Assembly (NCBI GenBank): GCA_003220855.1
Contig: QHTP01000037.1
Span: forward strand, 1-34,853
Length of the DNA: 34,853 nucleotides
Reading direction: 5' to 3'
Origin: Gemmatimonadota bacterium
GTDB lineage: Bacteria > Gemmatimonadota > Gemmatimonadetes > Gemmatimonadales > GWC2-71-9
In this document: piece after piece, positions 10,327 to 19,783 of the stretch
Layout: each line of letters opens with the position of its first letter
Position numbering within the stretch: position 1 is the stretch's first letter
Translations under genes and position numbers: made by a program
Notes under the pieces: model-generated
Seen by the model: the letters and a program-made list of their open reading frames with translations, nothing else
Told to the model about the DNA's origin: nothing
Database searches by the model: none

Positions 10327-11001
10327 TCATTGCAGTTCGCCCTTGTCCAGGTGGCGCACGAGGTGCGCGCGCTCGGCGGCGTGCGGGTCGTGCGTCACCA
10401 TCACGATGGTCTTCTTGAATTCCTTGTTCAGCCGCTCGAGCAGCGTGAGCACCTCTTCGGCGGACTTGCGGTCGAGGTCCCCCGTCGGCTCGTCGGCCAC
10501 GAGAATCGTGGGATCGGTGACGATGGCCCGCGCGATCGCCACCCGCTGCTCCTGGCCGCCCGAGAGCTGACGCGGATAGTAGTCCATCCGGTCGGCGAGG
10601 CCGACGAGCGCGAGCGCCGTCTCGACATGCTTCTTTCGCTCGGCCTTGGACAGGGACGTCAGGAGCAGCGGCAGCTCGACGTTCTCGAAGGCCGTGAGCA
10701 CCGGGAGCAGGTTGTAGAACTGGAACACGAAGCCGATGTGCGTGGCGCGCCACTGGGCGGGCTGCGGCTCGCTGAGCTTCGTGACGTCAGTGCCGGCCAC
10801 CGAGACGCTCCCGGCATCGGGCCGGTCGATCCCGGCGATCAGGTTCAGGAGCGTAGTCTTGCCGGACCCCGAGGGGCCCATCAAGCCGAGGAACTCGCCC
10901 TCGGGGACTTCGAGTGTGATGTCGCGCAACACGGGGATCTCCAAGCTGTCGCGCCGATAGGACTTCGAGACCCCGCGGACCTGGACGATCGAATCGGGCA
11001 T
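10327..11001 (-). CDS. ABC transporter ATP-binding protein (LolD/MacB-type)
   Basis: Walker [12 protein letters not shown], signature [15 protein letters not shown], Walker [14 protein letters not shown]-loop VTHD. Confidence 0.96.
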   Translation of the reverse strand: MPDSIVQVRGVSKSYRRDSLEIPVLRDITLEVPEGEFLGLMGPSGSGKTTLLNLIAGIDRPDAGSVSVAGTDVTKLSEPQPAQWRATHIGFVFQFYNLLPVLTAFENVELPLLLTSLSKAERKKHVETALALVGLADRMDYYPRQLSGGQEQRVAIARAIVTDPTILVADEPTGDLDRKSAEEVLTLLERLNKEFKKTIVMVTHDPHAAERAHLVRHLDKGELQ

Positions 11002-11009
11002 GAGCTCCT

Positions 11010-12197
11010 CTACTGCACGGTGACTTTGGCCCCGCCGCGCAGGCGGGCGCCGACGCTGTCGACCACCTGAACGCCGGGACGCAATCCCTCGCGGATGGCC
11101 ACGGACGACCCGAGCTGCCGGCCCGGGACCACCGGCAACTCCACCGCGCGGCCGTGCTCCACGACGAACACGACGCTGCGGCCGTTCCGCTCGACCACCG
11201 CGGCGCTCGGGACGACGAGCAGGGCTTGCGTGTCCGCCGCCGCGCGCGACGGGCGCGGCAGGAAATGCACCTTGGCGCTCATCTCGGGCAGCACGCGCGC
11301 GTCGTAGGAGCGGAAGGCGACCTTCACCTGGACCGTCGCTTTGGCTCGGTCGGCCGTCGGTACGATCTTGGCGACGACCGCCGGGTAGCGAACGTCGGGA
11401 TACGCGTCCAGCACGACCTCGCAGGGCTGGCCCGGACTCGTCGCCTCGAGGTTCGACTCGGCGACGTCGGCCTCCACCTGGAGCGAGCGCAGATCGGCGA
11501 TCGTGACCACGGCGCTCTTGGAAAATGCGCTGGCGGCGAGCGGCGCCACCACCTCGCCGACGTCCGCATTCTTGGTCAACACGGTGCCATCGAACGGCGC
11601 GCGGACGACGGTATTCTCGAGTGCGACCTGCGCGCCCTCGACCGCCGCCTCCGCCGAGACAATCCCGGCCCTCACGCGCTCGTAGCGCGCTTCAGCGGCG
11701 TCCAGGCTCGCCTGCGACGAGAACCCGCTGTCGCCAAGCAGCCGCTCCCGCGCCAACGACCGCTCGGCGTCGTGCAGCTCGGCACGGCTGACCTGAACGT
11801 TCGCCTGGGCCTGGGCCAGCTGGGCCCTGACGTCCGCGTCCTCGATGCGGGCGATCACCTGCCCCGCCCGCACCCGATCGCCCTCAACGACGCCGAGGTA
11901 GACGAGCCGGCCCGTGCCCTTGGACGCGACGGCGGCCTTGCGCTGGGCCACGACGTAGCCACTGGCGACGAGCACGGCGCCCGAGCGCATCGGCGACACC
12001 ATGGTCGCGGGCGTCAGATGCACGGGGAGCGCGCGGTCGAGCGCGCCGCCCGCAATCACCGCGGCCGCCGCGAGGAGGACGGCGGCGGGCAGGGCGATGG
12101 TGAGCCAGCCCCGGGACCGGCGGGGGGTTGCCGCCGGGGCAGGCTCGGGTGAGCGGTTGATGCGCAGCGCGGCGAGGTCGGCGTTCTTCGCTTCCAT
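11010..12197 (-). CDS. Efflux/ABC periplasmic adaptor subunit (HlyD/RND MFP family)
   Basis: Single N-terminal TM; barrel-sandwich halves (GRLVYLGVVEGDRVRAGQVIARIEDADVRAQLAQAQANVQ ... VRAPFDGTVLTKNADVGEVV), C-terminal V...GLRPGVQVVDS. Confidence 0.92.
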   Translation of the reverse strand: MEAKNADLAALRINRSPEPAPAATPRRSRGWLTIALPAAVLLAAAAVIAGGALDRALPVHLTPATMVSPMRSGAVLVASGYVVAQRKAAVASKGTGRLVYLGVVEGDRVRAGQVIARIEDADVRAQLAQAQANVQVSRAELHDAERSLARERLLGDSGFSSQASLDAAEARYERVRAGIVSAEAAVEGAQVALENTVVRAPFDGTVLTKNADVGEVVAPLAASAFSKSAVVTIADLRSLQVEADVAESNLEATSPGQPCEVVLDAYPDVRYPAVVAKIVPTADRAKATVQVKVAFRSYDARVLPEMSAKVHFLPRPSRAAADTQALLVVPSAAVVERNGRSVVFVVEHGRAVELPVVPGRQLGSSVAIREGLRPGVQVVDSVGARLRGGAKVTVQ

Positions 12198-12321
12198 GGC
12201 CGTACAATCCTAACACCTCGCGCAACCAGGCGACGCACCCTTCCCAGCCCGACGAGGCCGCGATGCTCGTCGTGCGTCACCTCCAGTCGAATGGTCTAGG
12301 GTCCTTGGGACTCGCTCGGGC

Positions 12322-14310
12322 TCACGCCCCGGCGGGTTCGGGAGGCGGGCTCCCCAGCACCGGGCCGCGTGTCGCGGCCGGCTTGTCTCGCGCCGTGCCT
12401 TCGGGCGAAGCGGCGGCCGGGGGCGTCGACGCGGGCGCCACTGGCGGCAGCGGCTTGCCGGCCATCACGAGGTCGACCTCCTCGCGATCGAGCGTCTCAC
12501 GCTCGAGCAGCGCGGCGGCGAGCCGGTCGAGCTGGTCGCGGTGCTTGGTGAGGATGTCCCTCGCGCGCTCGTACGCTTCGCCCAGCAGCCGCTTCAGCTC
12601 GGTATCCACCAGCTCGGCGGTGCGCTCCGAGACCTCGCGGCGCTGCACCACTTCCCGCCCCAGGAAGATCTCGGCTTCACGGTCGCCCACGGCGATCGGC
12701 CCCACGACGTCGCTCATCCCGAACTGCGTCACCATGCGGCGCGCCATTTCCGTGGCCTGCTGGATGTCCGAGTACGCGCCGGTCGTCACCTTGTCGGCGC
12801 CGAACACCAGCTCTTCGGCCACGCGCCCGCCGTACGACATGGCGAGCTGACCCAGCAGCCACTGCTTGGTGACGTTGCGCCGGTCCTTCTCGGGGAGGAA
12901 AAACGTGATCCCCAGCGCCCGGCCCCGCGGCACGATGGTCACCTTGTGGATCGGATCGATGCCCGGCACGCTGAGCCCGACGAGCGCGTGCCCCGCCTCG
13001 TGAAACGCCGTGAGCTTCCGCTCTTCTTCGGTCAGGACCATGCTCTTGCGCTCGAGGCCGAGCATGACCTTGTCCTTCGCGTCTTCGAGGTCCTTCATGT
13101 CGACGACGGGCTTGTTGCGCCGCGCCGCCAGGAGCGCCGCTTCGTTCACCACGTTCGACAGCTCGGCCCCGGACAGTCCCGGCGTCCCCTTGGCGATCCG
13201 CTCGAGGTTCACGTTCGCCCCGAGCGGGATCTTGCGCGTGTGGACGCGCAGGATCTGCTCCCGTCCCTTCACGTCGGGCATGTCCACGACGATCTGGCGG
13301 TCGAACCGCCCGGGGCGCAGCAGCGCGGGATCGAGGATGTCGGGACGGTTGGTGGCGGCGAGGAGGATCACGCCGTCGTTCGACTCGAAACCGTCCATCT
13401 CCACGAGCAGCTGGTTGAGGGTCTGCTCGCGCTCGTCGTGCCCACCGCCGAGCCCCGCGCCGCGGTGCCGCCCCACGGCATCGATCTCATCGATGAAGAT
13501 GATGCAGGGCGCGTGGGCCTTGCCCTGCTCGAACAGGTCGCGCACCCGCGACGCGCCCACACCTACGAACATCTCGACGAAGTCCGAGCCCGACATCGAG
13601 AAGAACGGCCGCCCCGCCTCCCCCGCGACCGCCTTGGCGAGCAGCGTCTTGCCCGTTCCCGGAGGGCCGATCAGCAGCGCCCCCTTGGGAAGCCGCCCGC
13701 CCAGCCGCTGGAACTTCTGCGGGTCCTTGAGGAAATCGATGATCTCCTCGAGCTCCTGTTTCGCTTCGTCGGCGCCGGCCACATCGGCGAAGGTGACCTT
13801 CGGCGTGTCTCCCGCCAGGAGCTTCGCCTTCGACTTGCCGAACGCGAACGCGCGGTTTCCCCCCTGCTGCATCTGCCGCACCATGAAGATCAGCAATCCG
13901 ATGATGAACAGGTACGGCAGGAAGCTGAAGAGAAACACGCCGAACGACTGCTTCTCCTCGCGCGCCCGCACGTCTACGCCCTTCTGCCGCAGGGTGCCCA
14001 CCCAGGCGTCGGTGGACTCGAACGGCAACAGCATGGTGAAGTGCTCGGCCGTATGCCGGCCGATCGTGACTGGGGTGCGGAAGTCCCCTTTCACCTGCTG
14101 GCGGTCGGTGATCTCCACCGCGGAGAGGTTTCCCTTGTCCAGCTGCTCCGTGAACTGCGGCGTGTACGACAGCTCCACCGCTTCTTGCCGACGGTTCGAA
14201 GCGAACTGCACGAGGAAGATCGACCCCACGATCAGCAGCGCCCAGAACGACAGCGTCCGCAGGGTGCGGGCCCAGCTGAATTCGCGCGGCGGCGGGACGC
14301 GGTTCGCCAT
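12322..14310 (-). CDS. ftsH: ATP-dependent zinc metalloprotease FtsH
   Basis: Walker [22 protein letters not shown] region, HEAGHALVG protease motif, start [20 protein letters not shown]. Confidence 0.97.
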   Translation of the reverse strand: MANRVPPPREFSWARTLRTLSFWALLIVGSIFLVQFASNRRQEAVELSYTPQFTEQLDKGNLSAVEITDRQQVKGDFRTPVTIGRHTAEHFTMLLPFESTDAWVGTLRQKGVDVRAREEKQSFGVFLFSFLPYLFIIGLLIFMVRQMQQGGNRAFAFGKSKAKLLAGDTPKVTFADVAGADEAKQELEEIIDFLKDPQKFQRLGGRLPKGALLIGPPGTGKTLLAKAVAGEAGRPFFSMSGSDFVEMFVGVGASRVRDLFEQGKAHAPCIIFIDEIDAVGRHRGAGLGGGHDEREQTLNQLLVEMDGFESNDGVILLAATNRPDILDPALLRPGRFDRQIVVDMPDVKGREQILRVHTRKIPLGANVNLERIAKGTPGLSGAELSNVVNEAALLAARRNKPVVDMKDLEDAKDKVMLGLERKSMVLTEEERKLTAFHEAGHALVGLSVPGIDPIHKVTIVPRGRALGITFFLPEKDRRNVTKQWLLGQLAMSYGGRVAEELVFGADKVTTGAYSDIQQATEMARRMVTQFGMSDVVGPIAVGDREAEIFLGREVVQRREVSERTAELVDTELKRLLGEAYERARDILTKHRDQLDRLAAALLERETLDREEVDLVMAGKPLPPVAPASTPPAAASPEGTARDKPAATRGPVLGSPPPEPAGA

Positions 14311-14864
14311 CAGGTCAGGCTCGCCACGTAGGGGAGGTGTCGGAAATTCTCGGCATGATCGAGCCCGTACCCCACGAGGAACACGCGGGGGGCGTCGAAC
14401 CCGACGAACCCCGCCTCGAGCTCCAGGTGCGGGGCCAGATGCTTGTGAAGCAATGCACAAATCTCCAGACTCCGGGGGGCACGCTCCCGCAGCAAGCTCA
14501 CCAGCCGGTTGAGCGTCTTCCCGGTATCCACGATGTCCTCCACCAGCAGGATGTGCTTACCCCGCAGCTCCGTTTCCGGATCGTACAACAGCCGCACGTT
14601 GCCGCTCGAAATCGTATCGCCGCCATAGCTCGCGGCCACCAGGAAGTCTACCTGGAGCGGCCGCTCGATGCGGCGCACGAGATCGCTCAAGAAAATGAAA
14701 CTCCCCTTGAGGAGGCCGAGCACGAGGAGCTCGCCGTCGGGGTACGCTGCGGTGATCTCCTGGCCCAGCTCGCGGACGCGACGCGCGATCGTCTCCTCAT
14801 CGAAGACGATCCGCTTGAGCTCACGCCCGCCGGTCTGCTTGAGGCTCGTCGTGCTTGGTAACAT
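14310..14864 (-). CDS. hpt: Hypoxanthine phosphoribosyltransferase
   Basis: [20 protein letters not shown] motif [36 protein letters not shown]. Confidence 0.94.
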   Translation of the reverse strand: MLPSTTSLKQTGGRELKRIVFDEETIARRVRELGQEITAAYPDGELLVLGLLKGSFIFLSDLVRRIERPLQVDFLVAASYGGDTISSGNVRLLYDPETELRGKHILLVEDIVDTGKTLNRLVSLLRERAPRSLEICALLHKHLAPHLELEAGFVGFDAPRVFLVGYGLDHAENFRHLPYVASLT

Positions 14865-16188
14865 CCACTCGTACCGCCGGGGTTCCTGGCCGCGGGAGAT
14901 CGGCAGCGCTCCGGCAGATTCCGGGGACCCAGAGAATGGTTTCGCCGCGCGCGACGATCGGATACTGTGCCCGATCGCTGCGCGGCACCCGCGCTTCCAT
15001 CAGGAGGCGCCGCACGGGTCGATGCCCGAGCGCGCCGAGCGGCACCAGTCGGTCGCCCGGGCGCGCGGGCCGGACTTCCCAGTCGCCGCCCGCGATCCAC
15101 GTCGTCCAGTCGCCGCGACGCAACCGGGCGGGAGCGCGCTGTGCCGACCATTCGACCCGGAACGGGCCGAACTGCGCACGGCCTCCCACCTGCCCCGCGA
15201 CCACCTCCACAACCTCCCGAGCCTCCCGCGTATCCGCGCGCCTCACACGGACGCGATCGAATGCCACCTCCGCCGCCCACCCGCCACCGAGCGCCTGGCC
15301 CCGCCCCGACGGACGCCGCGCGAGCCGTACCAACTGACGCGCCCGGCTTGGGCCCAAGACCAACCCCGCGCGACGCGCCGCGGCCCGCAACACCGCTACG
15401 GCCAATGCGTTATCATAGCCCGCCAGCCCCCCCCGAGCAACGTCGAAGCCGTCCTCCCGCAGCCGCAGCTCGAGATCGGGCAGGTGGCGCAGCACGCGAT
15501 CCCAGGCACGTCGCTCGAGCGCCGCCGCCCGGCCGGCGCGAGCCAGATCGTCGCGGACGCCCGCGCCCAGTCGAGCGGAAACCAGCGGCAGCACCACTGT
15601 GCGGACCCAGCTCCGCAGGTGCTTGGGGTCGCGGTTCGCCGGATCGTCGTGCACCGGCAGGCGCCGTGCGGCGACGTACTCGACCAGGTCGTTGTGCGTG
15701 AACGCCAGCAACGGGCGAACCAGTCCGCCCCGTGCGCGGGCCGGCATGCCGGCGAGCCCGGCCGGCCCGCTTCCCCGCAGCAGTCGCAACAGAACCGTCT
15801 CGACCTGGTCGTCGCGGTGGTGAGCCGTCACCACATAGCGCGCCGCACGGCGCCGCTGCACCTCGGCGAGCCATGCGTAGCGCGCCCGCCGCGCCGTGGT
15901 TTCAGTGGCGCCCGGACCGAGCCGTAACTCCCCGAGCTCGAACGGCAGCGCGTAGTGTTGCGCGAGAGCCGCGACCGCCTGTGCCACCGTTCGGCTCTCC
16001 GCCTGAATCCCGTGGTCAGCGTGCGCGACCACCAGCGAAACACCGAGCTCCGGAGCGAGGGTGTGCAACAGGTCGAGCAGCGCGACCGAGTCCGGCCCCC
16101 CGGACACCGCCACCACCGCGGTCCCGCCGACGGCAAAGAGGCGGCGGCGGGCGAGGTGATCGCGCAGGCGCGAGAGCATCGGGGTCAT
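14821..16188 (-). CDS. tilS: tRNA(Ile)-lysidine synthetase
   Basis: PP-loop VVAVSGGPDSVALLDLLHTL, VVAHADHGIQAES, TAHHRDDQVETVLLRLLRGSG; start chosen at MTPMLSRLRDHLARRR. Position upstream of hpt-ftsH is canonical. Confidence 0.92.
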   Translation of the reverse strand: MTPMLSRLRDHLARRRLFAVGGTAVVAVSGGPDSVALLDLLHTLAPELGVSLVVAHADHGIQAESRTVAQAVAALAQHYALPFELGELRLGPGATETTARRARYAWLAEVQRRRAARYVVTAHHRDDQVETVLLRLLRGSGPAGLAGMPARARGGLVRPLLAFTHNDLVEYVAARRLPVHDDPANRDPKHLRSWVRTVVLPLVSARLGAGVRDDLARAGRAAALERRAWDRVLRHLPDLELRLREDGFDVARGGLAGYDNALAVAVLRAAARRAGLVLGPSRARQLVRLARRPSGRGQALGGGWAAEVAFDRVRVRRADTREAREVVEVVAGQVGGRAQFGPFRVEWSAQRAPARLRRGDWTTWIAGGDWEVRPARPGDRLVPLGALGHRPVRRLLMEARVPRSDRAQYPIVARGETILWVPGICRSAADLPRPGTPAVRVDVTKHDEPQADRRA

Positions 16189-16266
16189 ACCATAGTATAA
16201 ATGATAGGCGGGGCCGCCGCGGCGCTGCGTCTTGCCGCGCGCCCGCAAGGTCCCGAGAATAGGGCC

Positions 16267-16875
16267 ATGCCAAACCTGCAGCCCGATCAGATCTATCAGT
16301 TGCTGCGCCACTTGACCTCGCCGGTCGTGGCGCTCACCTGCCAGCGCGACGGCAAGCGCAACGGCATGATCTCAGACAGCGCCGCGCGGGCTTCGATCGC
16401 CCCCACGGTGCCGCGGCTGTCCGTCTACATCCACAAGTTCAACTTCAGCCACGACCTGATCTTCGAGACCGGGCGCTTCGTGCTGCACCTGCTGCGCGAC
16501 GATCAGTTCGAGCTGATCCACCGCCTCGGCTTCGTGAGCGGCCGGGCGCGCGACAAGCTGGCCGGCATCGCGCACCGGCCCGGCACGCTCGGCGCGCCGG
16601 TGCTGGACGACTGCTACGCGCATTTCGAGTGTCGCGTGGTGAACGTCATGGACACCGGCAGCTCGACCTGCTTTCTGGGCGACGTCGTGGCGGTGGGCCA
16701 CGGCGCGGCCCAGCGCCTCACAGGCGACGTGATGACGGCCGCCTTCTTTCGCGCCAACATGCCGGCGGAGTGGCGCTCCGAATACGAGGCCCTGCTGCGC
16801 ACGGCGCAGGCGTACGCCACCGAGCGCTCGCGCGACATCCGGCCGGTTATCTGGACGGGCCTCCAAGAGCGATAG
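16267..16875 (+). CDS. Flavin reductase / pyridoxamine 5'-phosphate oxidase-like FMN-binding protein
   Basis: LTSPVVALTCQRDGKRNGMISDSAARASIAPTVPRLSVYIHKFNFSHDLIFETGRFVLHLLRDDQFELIHRLGFVSGRARDKL: flavin-reductase-like split-barrel pattern. Confidence 0.75.
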   Translation: MPNLQPDQIYQLLRHLTSPVVALTCQRDGKRNGMISDSAARASIAPTVPRLSVYIHKFNFSHDLIFETGRFVLHLLRDDQFELIHRLGFVSGRARDKLAGIAHRPGTLGAPVLDDCYAHFECRVVNVMDTGSSTCFLGDVVAVGHGAAQRLTGDVMTAAFFRANMPAEWRSEYEALLRTAQAYATERSRDIRPVIWTGLQER

Positions 16876-16895
16876 AGCGAGTTCGTGTCGAGCGC

Positions 16896-18827
16896 TTACG
16901 GCTCGACGATATCGATGGTCTGGCCGGCCATGATGGGACCGGCCACGCTCTGTCGTCGACCCGATGGCCAGCGCACTTCGATCGCCCCGGCGTGGTCGGC
17001 GTCCGCGAGGCCGAAATAGAGCGGCAGATCGCTCTGCGAGAGGTATCCCGACTTGCCGTCGAGCAGCTTCAGGATCCGGCGCCCGTCGGGGAGCACGACG
17101 GTCACCAGCGCGCCGAGTCCCTCGCGGTTGGAGCGCGTGCCCCGCAGTCGGACCTGGAGGAAGTGGACCGGGTGTCGTTGCGCGAGATCGCTCACCAGCA
17201 CCTGCGGCCCGGCGTTGAACTCGTTAGTGACGATGTCGAGATCGCCATCGCCATCCAAGTCGAGTGCGACCGCCGAGCGTGTGCCGCGCGAGGCCATCAT
17301 GGTCAGGTGGCCTGCGGCATCAATCCGACACGCTCCGCTCATGGACTCGGGGTGGGCGCAGGCGCTGCACAAGGGGTGGCCCCGGTCCGCGCCCTCGCAC
17401 TCGAGCGTGAACCAGACCTGCTGTGTGCCGTGTGGCCGCGGCTCGACGCCCAGCACGAATTCGCTCGGGAGGAAGCGGTGGCCTCCCTCGTTCAAGAGGA
17501 CGGAGTTGACCCCGTATCGGTAGGGGAAGTTCATGCTCGCCGCGATGAAGATGTCGTCCCATCCGTCGGCATTGAAGTCGTCCACGCTCGGTCCCCAGGG
17601 CCAATACGTTTCGACCCCGACCGCGTCGGACACTTCGTCGAATCGGCCGCCCCCGCGGTTCGCGAACAGCGCGTTTCCGAAGATGAGGCCGCCCTTCCCT
17701 TTCGGGAACAACTTACCGGACACCTGCGACGAGTCGTCCTTGCGCATCTCCCCCGCCCAGTCGCCGGCGCGGAGGTCGACCCACATGTCCGCGTGCATGC
17801 TGGTGGTGAAAACGTCGAGCCGACCGTCGCCATCGAAGTCGAACACCTTTACGCCCATCGACCCCCAGGAGGTCTTCGGGAAATACTGCGCGGTCGCGTC
17901 GCGAAAATGTTTCCCGCCTTCGTTGAGCCAGAGGTGACTCCCGCCTTGCATATCGAGCACGTACAAGTCGGGGAAGCCGTCGTCGTTCACGTCGAACGCC
18001 GTGGCATCGCCGCTCCAGCTCAAATCGACCAGCCCGACCTCGTGACTCACGTCCTTGAACCGGTTCCCGCCCAGGTTGTGGTAGAGAATGCTCGCTTCGG
18101 CGCGCTCGGGGTGGAGATGGCCGGTGAAGGCGTCCTCCAGCGCGACATAGTAGCCGCCCGGCCCGCGCTGGTTGCTGGTGTACACCCCCACGTTCGTCAC
18201 GAACAGATCGAGTAATCCGTCGCCGTCATAGTCGAAAAACACCGCGCCGGAGGAGTGACCCACGTAGCCCACGCCCGCCTGCGCGGTGATGTCGCGAAAC
18301 GTCCCGTTGCCGAGGTTCTCGAACAGCCGATTCCCGTGGCGCACCGTCGTGACGAACAGGTCGGGATCGCCGTCGTTGTCGATGTCGGCGAACGCGCAGG
18401 CGACCGCGATGTCGTCCGGCATGGCCAGTCCGGCTCGCGCGGTGACGTTCACGAAGCGGCCGTTGCCGACGTTCTTCCAGAGCTCGTTGGTGCCGAGTTG
18501 CGTCACGAAATAGAGATCGGGGAGACCGTCGCCGTCGACGTCCGCGGCGCACAGGCCGCTCCCGTGGTCGTAGTGCGCGAGCTTGTAGGCTTTGCCCGCG
18601 TCGTCGACGACGCGGTTCTCGAACGTGATGCCGCTGGCCTCTCTGCGATCCGTGAAGCGGAAGTCGTGAACCACCTGCGAGTGGGCGGCCAGCTCGGCTT
18701 CCTGGCGCGCCCGCTCGACCAGCCACGTCGGTGTTCGGGAAGAGCGGCACGAGACCGCGAGGAGCGCGAGCGCTGCGACGAGTGCGCCGCGGCTGGTTCG
18801 GCACGTCCCGTGGACAAGCGTGGTCAC
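16896..18827 (-). CDS. CRTAC1-family FG-GAP/VCBS repeat lipoprotein with C-terminal ASPIC/UnbV domain
   Basis: Lipobox LALLAVSC; repeated DxDxDGxxDL motifs (DVDGDGLPDLYFV, DIDNDGDPDLFVT, DYDGDGLLDLFVT, DVNDDGFPDLYVL, DFDGDGRLDVF, DFNADGWDDIFI, DLDGDGDLDIVT); C-terminal VRLRGTRSNREGLGALVTV...GYLSQSDLPLYFGL. Confidence 0.92.
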   Translation of the reverse strand: MTTLVHGTCRTSRGALVAALALLAVSCRSSRTPTWLVERARQEAELAAHSQVVHDFRFTDRREASGITFENRVVDDAGKAYKLAHYDHGSGLCAADVDGDGLPDLYFVTQLGTNELWKNVGNGRFVNVTARAGLAMPDDIAVACAFADIDNDGDPDLFVTTVRHGNRLFENLGNGTFRDITAQAGVGYVGHSSGAVFFDYDGDGLLDLFVTNVGVYTSNQRGPGGYYVALEDAFTGHLHPERAEASILYHNLGGNRFKDVSHEVGLVDLSWSGDATAFDVNDDGFPDLYVLDMQGGSHLWLNEGGKHFRDATAQYFPKTSWGSMGVKVFDFDGDGRLDVFTTSMHADMWVDLRAGDWAGEMRKDDSSQVSGKLFPKGKGGLIFGNALFANRGGGRFDEVSDAVGVETYWPWGPSVDDFNADGWDDIFIAASMNFPYRYGVNSVLLNEGGHRFLPSEFVLGVEPRPHGTQQVWFTLECEGADRGHPLCSACAHPESMSGACRIDAAGHLTMMASRGTRSAVALDLDGDGDLDIVTNEFNAGPQVLVSDLAQRHPVHFLQVRLRGTRSNREGLGALVTVVLPDGRRILKLLDGKSGYLSQSDLPLYFGLADADHAGAIEVRWPSGRRQSVAGPIMAGQTIDIVEP

Positions 18828-18841
18828 GCCTTGGCTCCTAG

Positions 18842-18915
18842 TAGCGGCGGTCGGACTCGAACCGACGACCCGCGGATTATGATTCCGCTGCTCTAACCAG
18901 CTGAGCTACGCCGCC
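18842..18915 (-). tRNA. tRNA with CAU anticodon (probably elongator tRNA-Met; tRNA-Ile2 not excluded)
   Basis: Reverse complement GGCGGCGTAGCTCAGCTGGTTAGAGCAGCGGAATCATAATCCGCGGGTCGTCGGTTCGAGTCCGACCGCCGCTA folds as a cloverleaf: acceptor GGCGGCG/CGCCGCT, anticodon stem GCGGA/TCCGC with loop AT-CAT-AA, T stem GTCGG/CCGAC. 3' CCA not encoded. Confidence 0.95.
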
Positions 18916-18936
18916 GTAAGTGCAGCAGAACAACCT

Positions 18937-18945
18937 AGCGTAGCA
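18937..18945 (-). promoter_or_regulatory. Candidate extended -10 (TGCTACGCT) for the tRNA gene
   Basis: Minus-strand TGCTACGCT about 22 nt upstream of tRNA position 1; no convincing -35 identified. Confidence 0.3.
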
Positions 18946-19085
18946 CACTCGGCGGCGGCAGTACCGGCGTAGGCGAGCACAGATTTGGCTTGATCCACAC
19001 AAGTGCCAGATTCACTTGAGCTTACGTGATCGCGTGACGGGCCACACAGCCCCCCCGGCCGCGCTACGCGAACTTCGTGTTGCCC

Positions 19086-19148
19086 GGTGGGACTAGGGGA
19101 AATACCCACCACCTGGCTGTTGCTGAGGCCGCAGCGCCCCTCCTCAGC
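19086..19148 (+). promoter_or_regulatory. Structured 5' leader: two consecutive hairpins, each with a 13-nt loop
   Basis: GGTGGG (19086-19091)/CCCACC (19105-19110) and GCTGAGG (19122-19128)/CCTCAGC (19142-19148), just upstream of the GTG start at 19172. Confidence 0.45.
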
Positions 19149-19171
19149 CCTACTGGACTAGGAGAGACACT

Positions 19172-19759
19172 GTGAACCGAGTACTCGTGGTCCTTCTCGC
19201 CTTGGTCGCCACGCCCGCTGTCGCGAGCGTGGCCCAGGACAATCCAGCCAAAGGCGCGCCTCGTGCCGCCGGGTCGCTGGACAATCCGGGGCTGGGCCAC
19301 GACGCGGCCCACTGCGCGATGCGTGCGGCGCTGCACCCGGGTGCAACCATCAACAAGTGCCCGGTGGCGGATCCGCCCCCGCCTCCGCAGCCGCCCCCAC
19401 CTCCGCCTCCTCCGCCTCCGGCGCCGTCGCCGACCTGCGGGAGCGCCCCGGCAGGTGGTGGAACGGTGGAGATCGACGGCCAGGTGTACGTTGACGCCTC
19501 GCCGTGGTCTGGCCTCGCGAACTGGTGCATCCAACTCACCGGTCCGGTGTCGGGCGCGGTGACGACCGACGCTTCGGGGAACTATATCTTCTCGGGCCTG
19601 CCGGCCGGCACCTACACGGTCTGCGAAGTGCTGCAGACCAACTGGCACGAAACCTTCCCCTCGAGCGGGCCCGGGTGTGCGGGCGGGTTCGGGTACAGCA
19701 TCACGCTCATCGACGGGAGCGGCGCCAGCTTCATCGACTTCGCCAACTTGAGTCCGTGA
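19172..19759 (+). CDS. Secreted proline-rich protein with SdrD_B/Cna-B-like domain
   Basis: Signal peptide MNRVLVVLLALVATPAVA; linker PPPPPQPPPPPPPPPPAPSP; Cna-B-like WSGLANWCIQLTGPVSGAVTTDASGNYIFSGLPAGTYTVCEVLQTNWHETFP. AGGAGA Shine-Dalgarno upstream of GTG. Confidence 0.82.
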   Translation: MNRVLVVLLALVATPAVASVAQDNPAKGAPRAAGSLDNPGLGHDAAHCAMRAALHPGATINKCPVADPPPPPQPPPPPPPPPPAPSPTCGSAPAGGGTVEIDGQVYVDASPWSGLANWCIQLTGPVSGAVTTDASGNYIFSGLPAGTYTVCEVLQTNWHETFPSSGPGCAGGFGYSITLIDGSGASFIDFANLSP

Positions 19760-19783
19760 GGATGGAGTAGGTCAGAGCGCATA

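Noticed and set aside
12541-14331. 596-aa plus-strand ORF
   Set aside because: Antisense shadow of ftsH with no domain-like motifs.
15421-15435. C8 homopolymer in tilS as a possible phase-variable frameshift
   Set aside because: The tilS frame is continuous across it; simple C runs are expected in GC-rich DNA and there is no evidence of variation.
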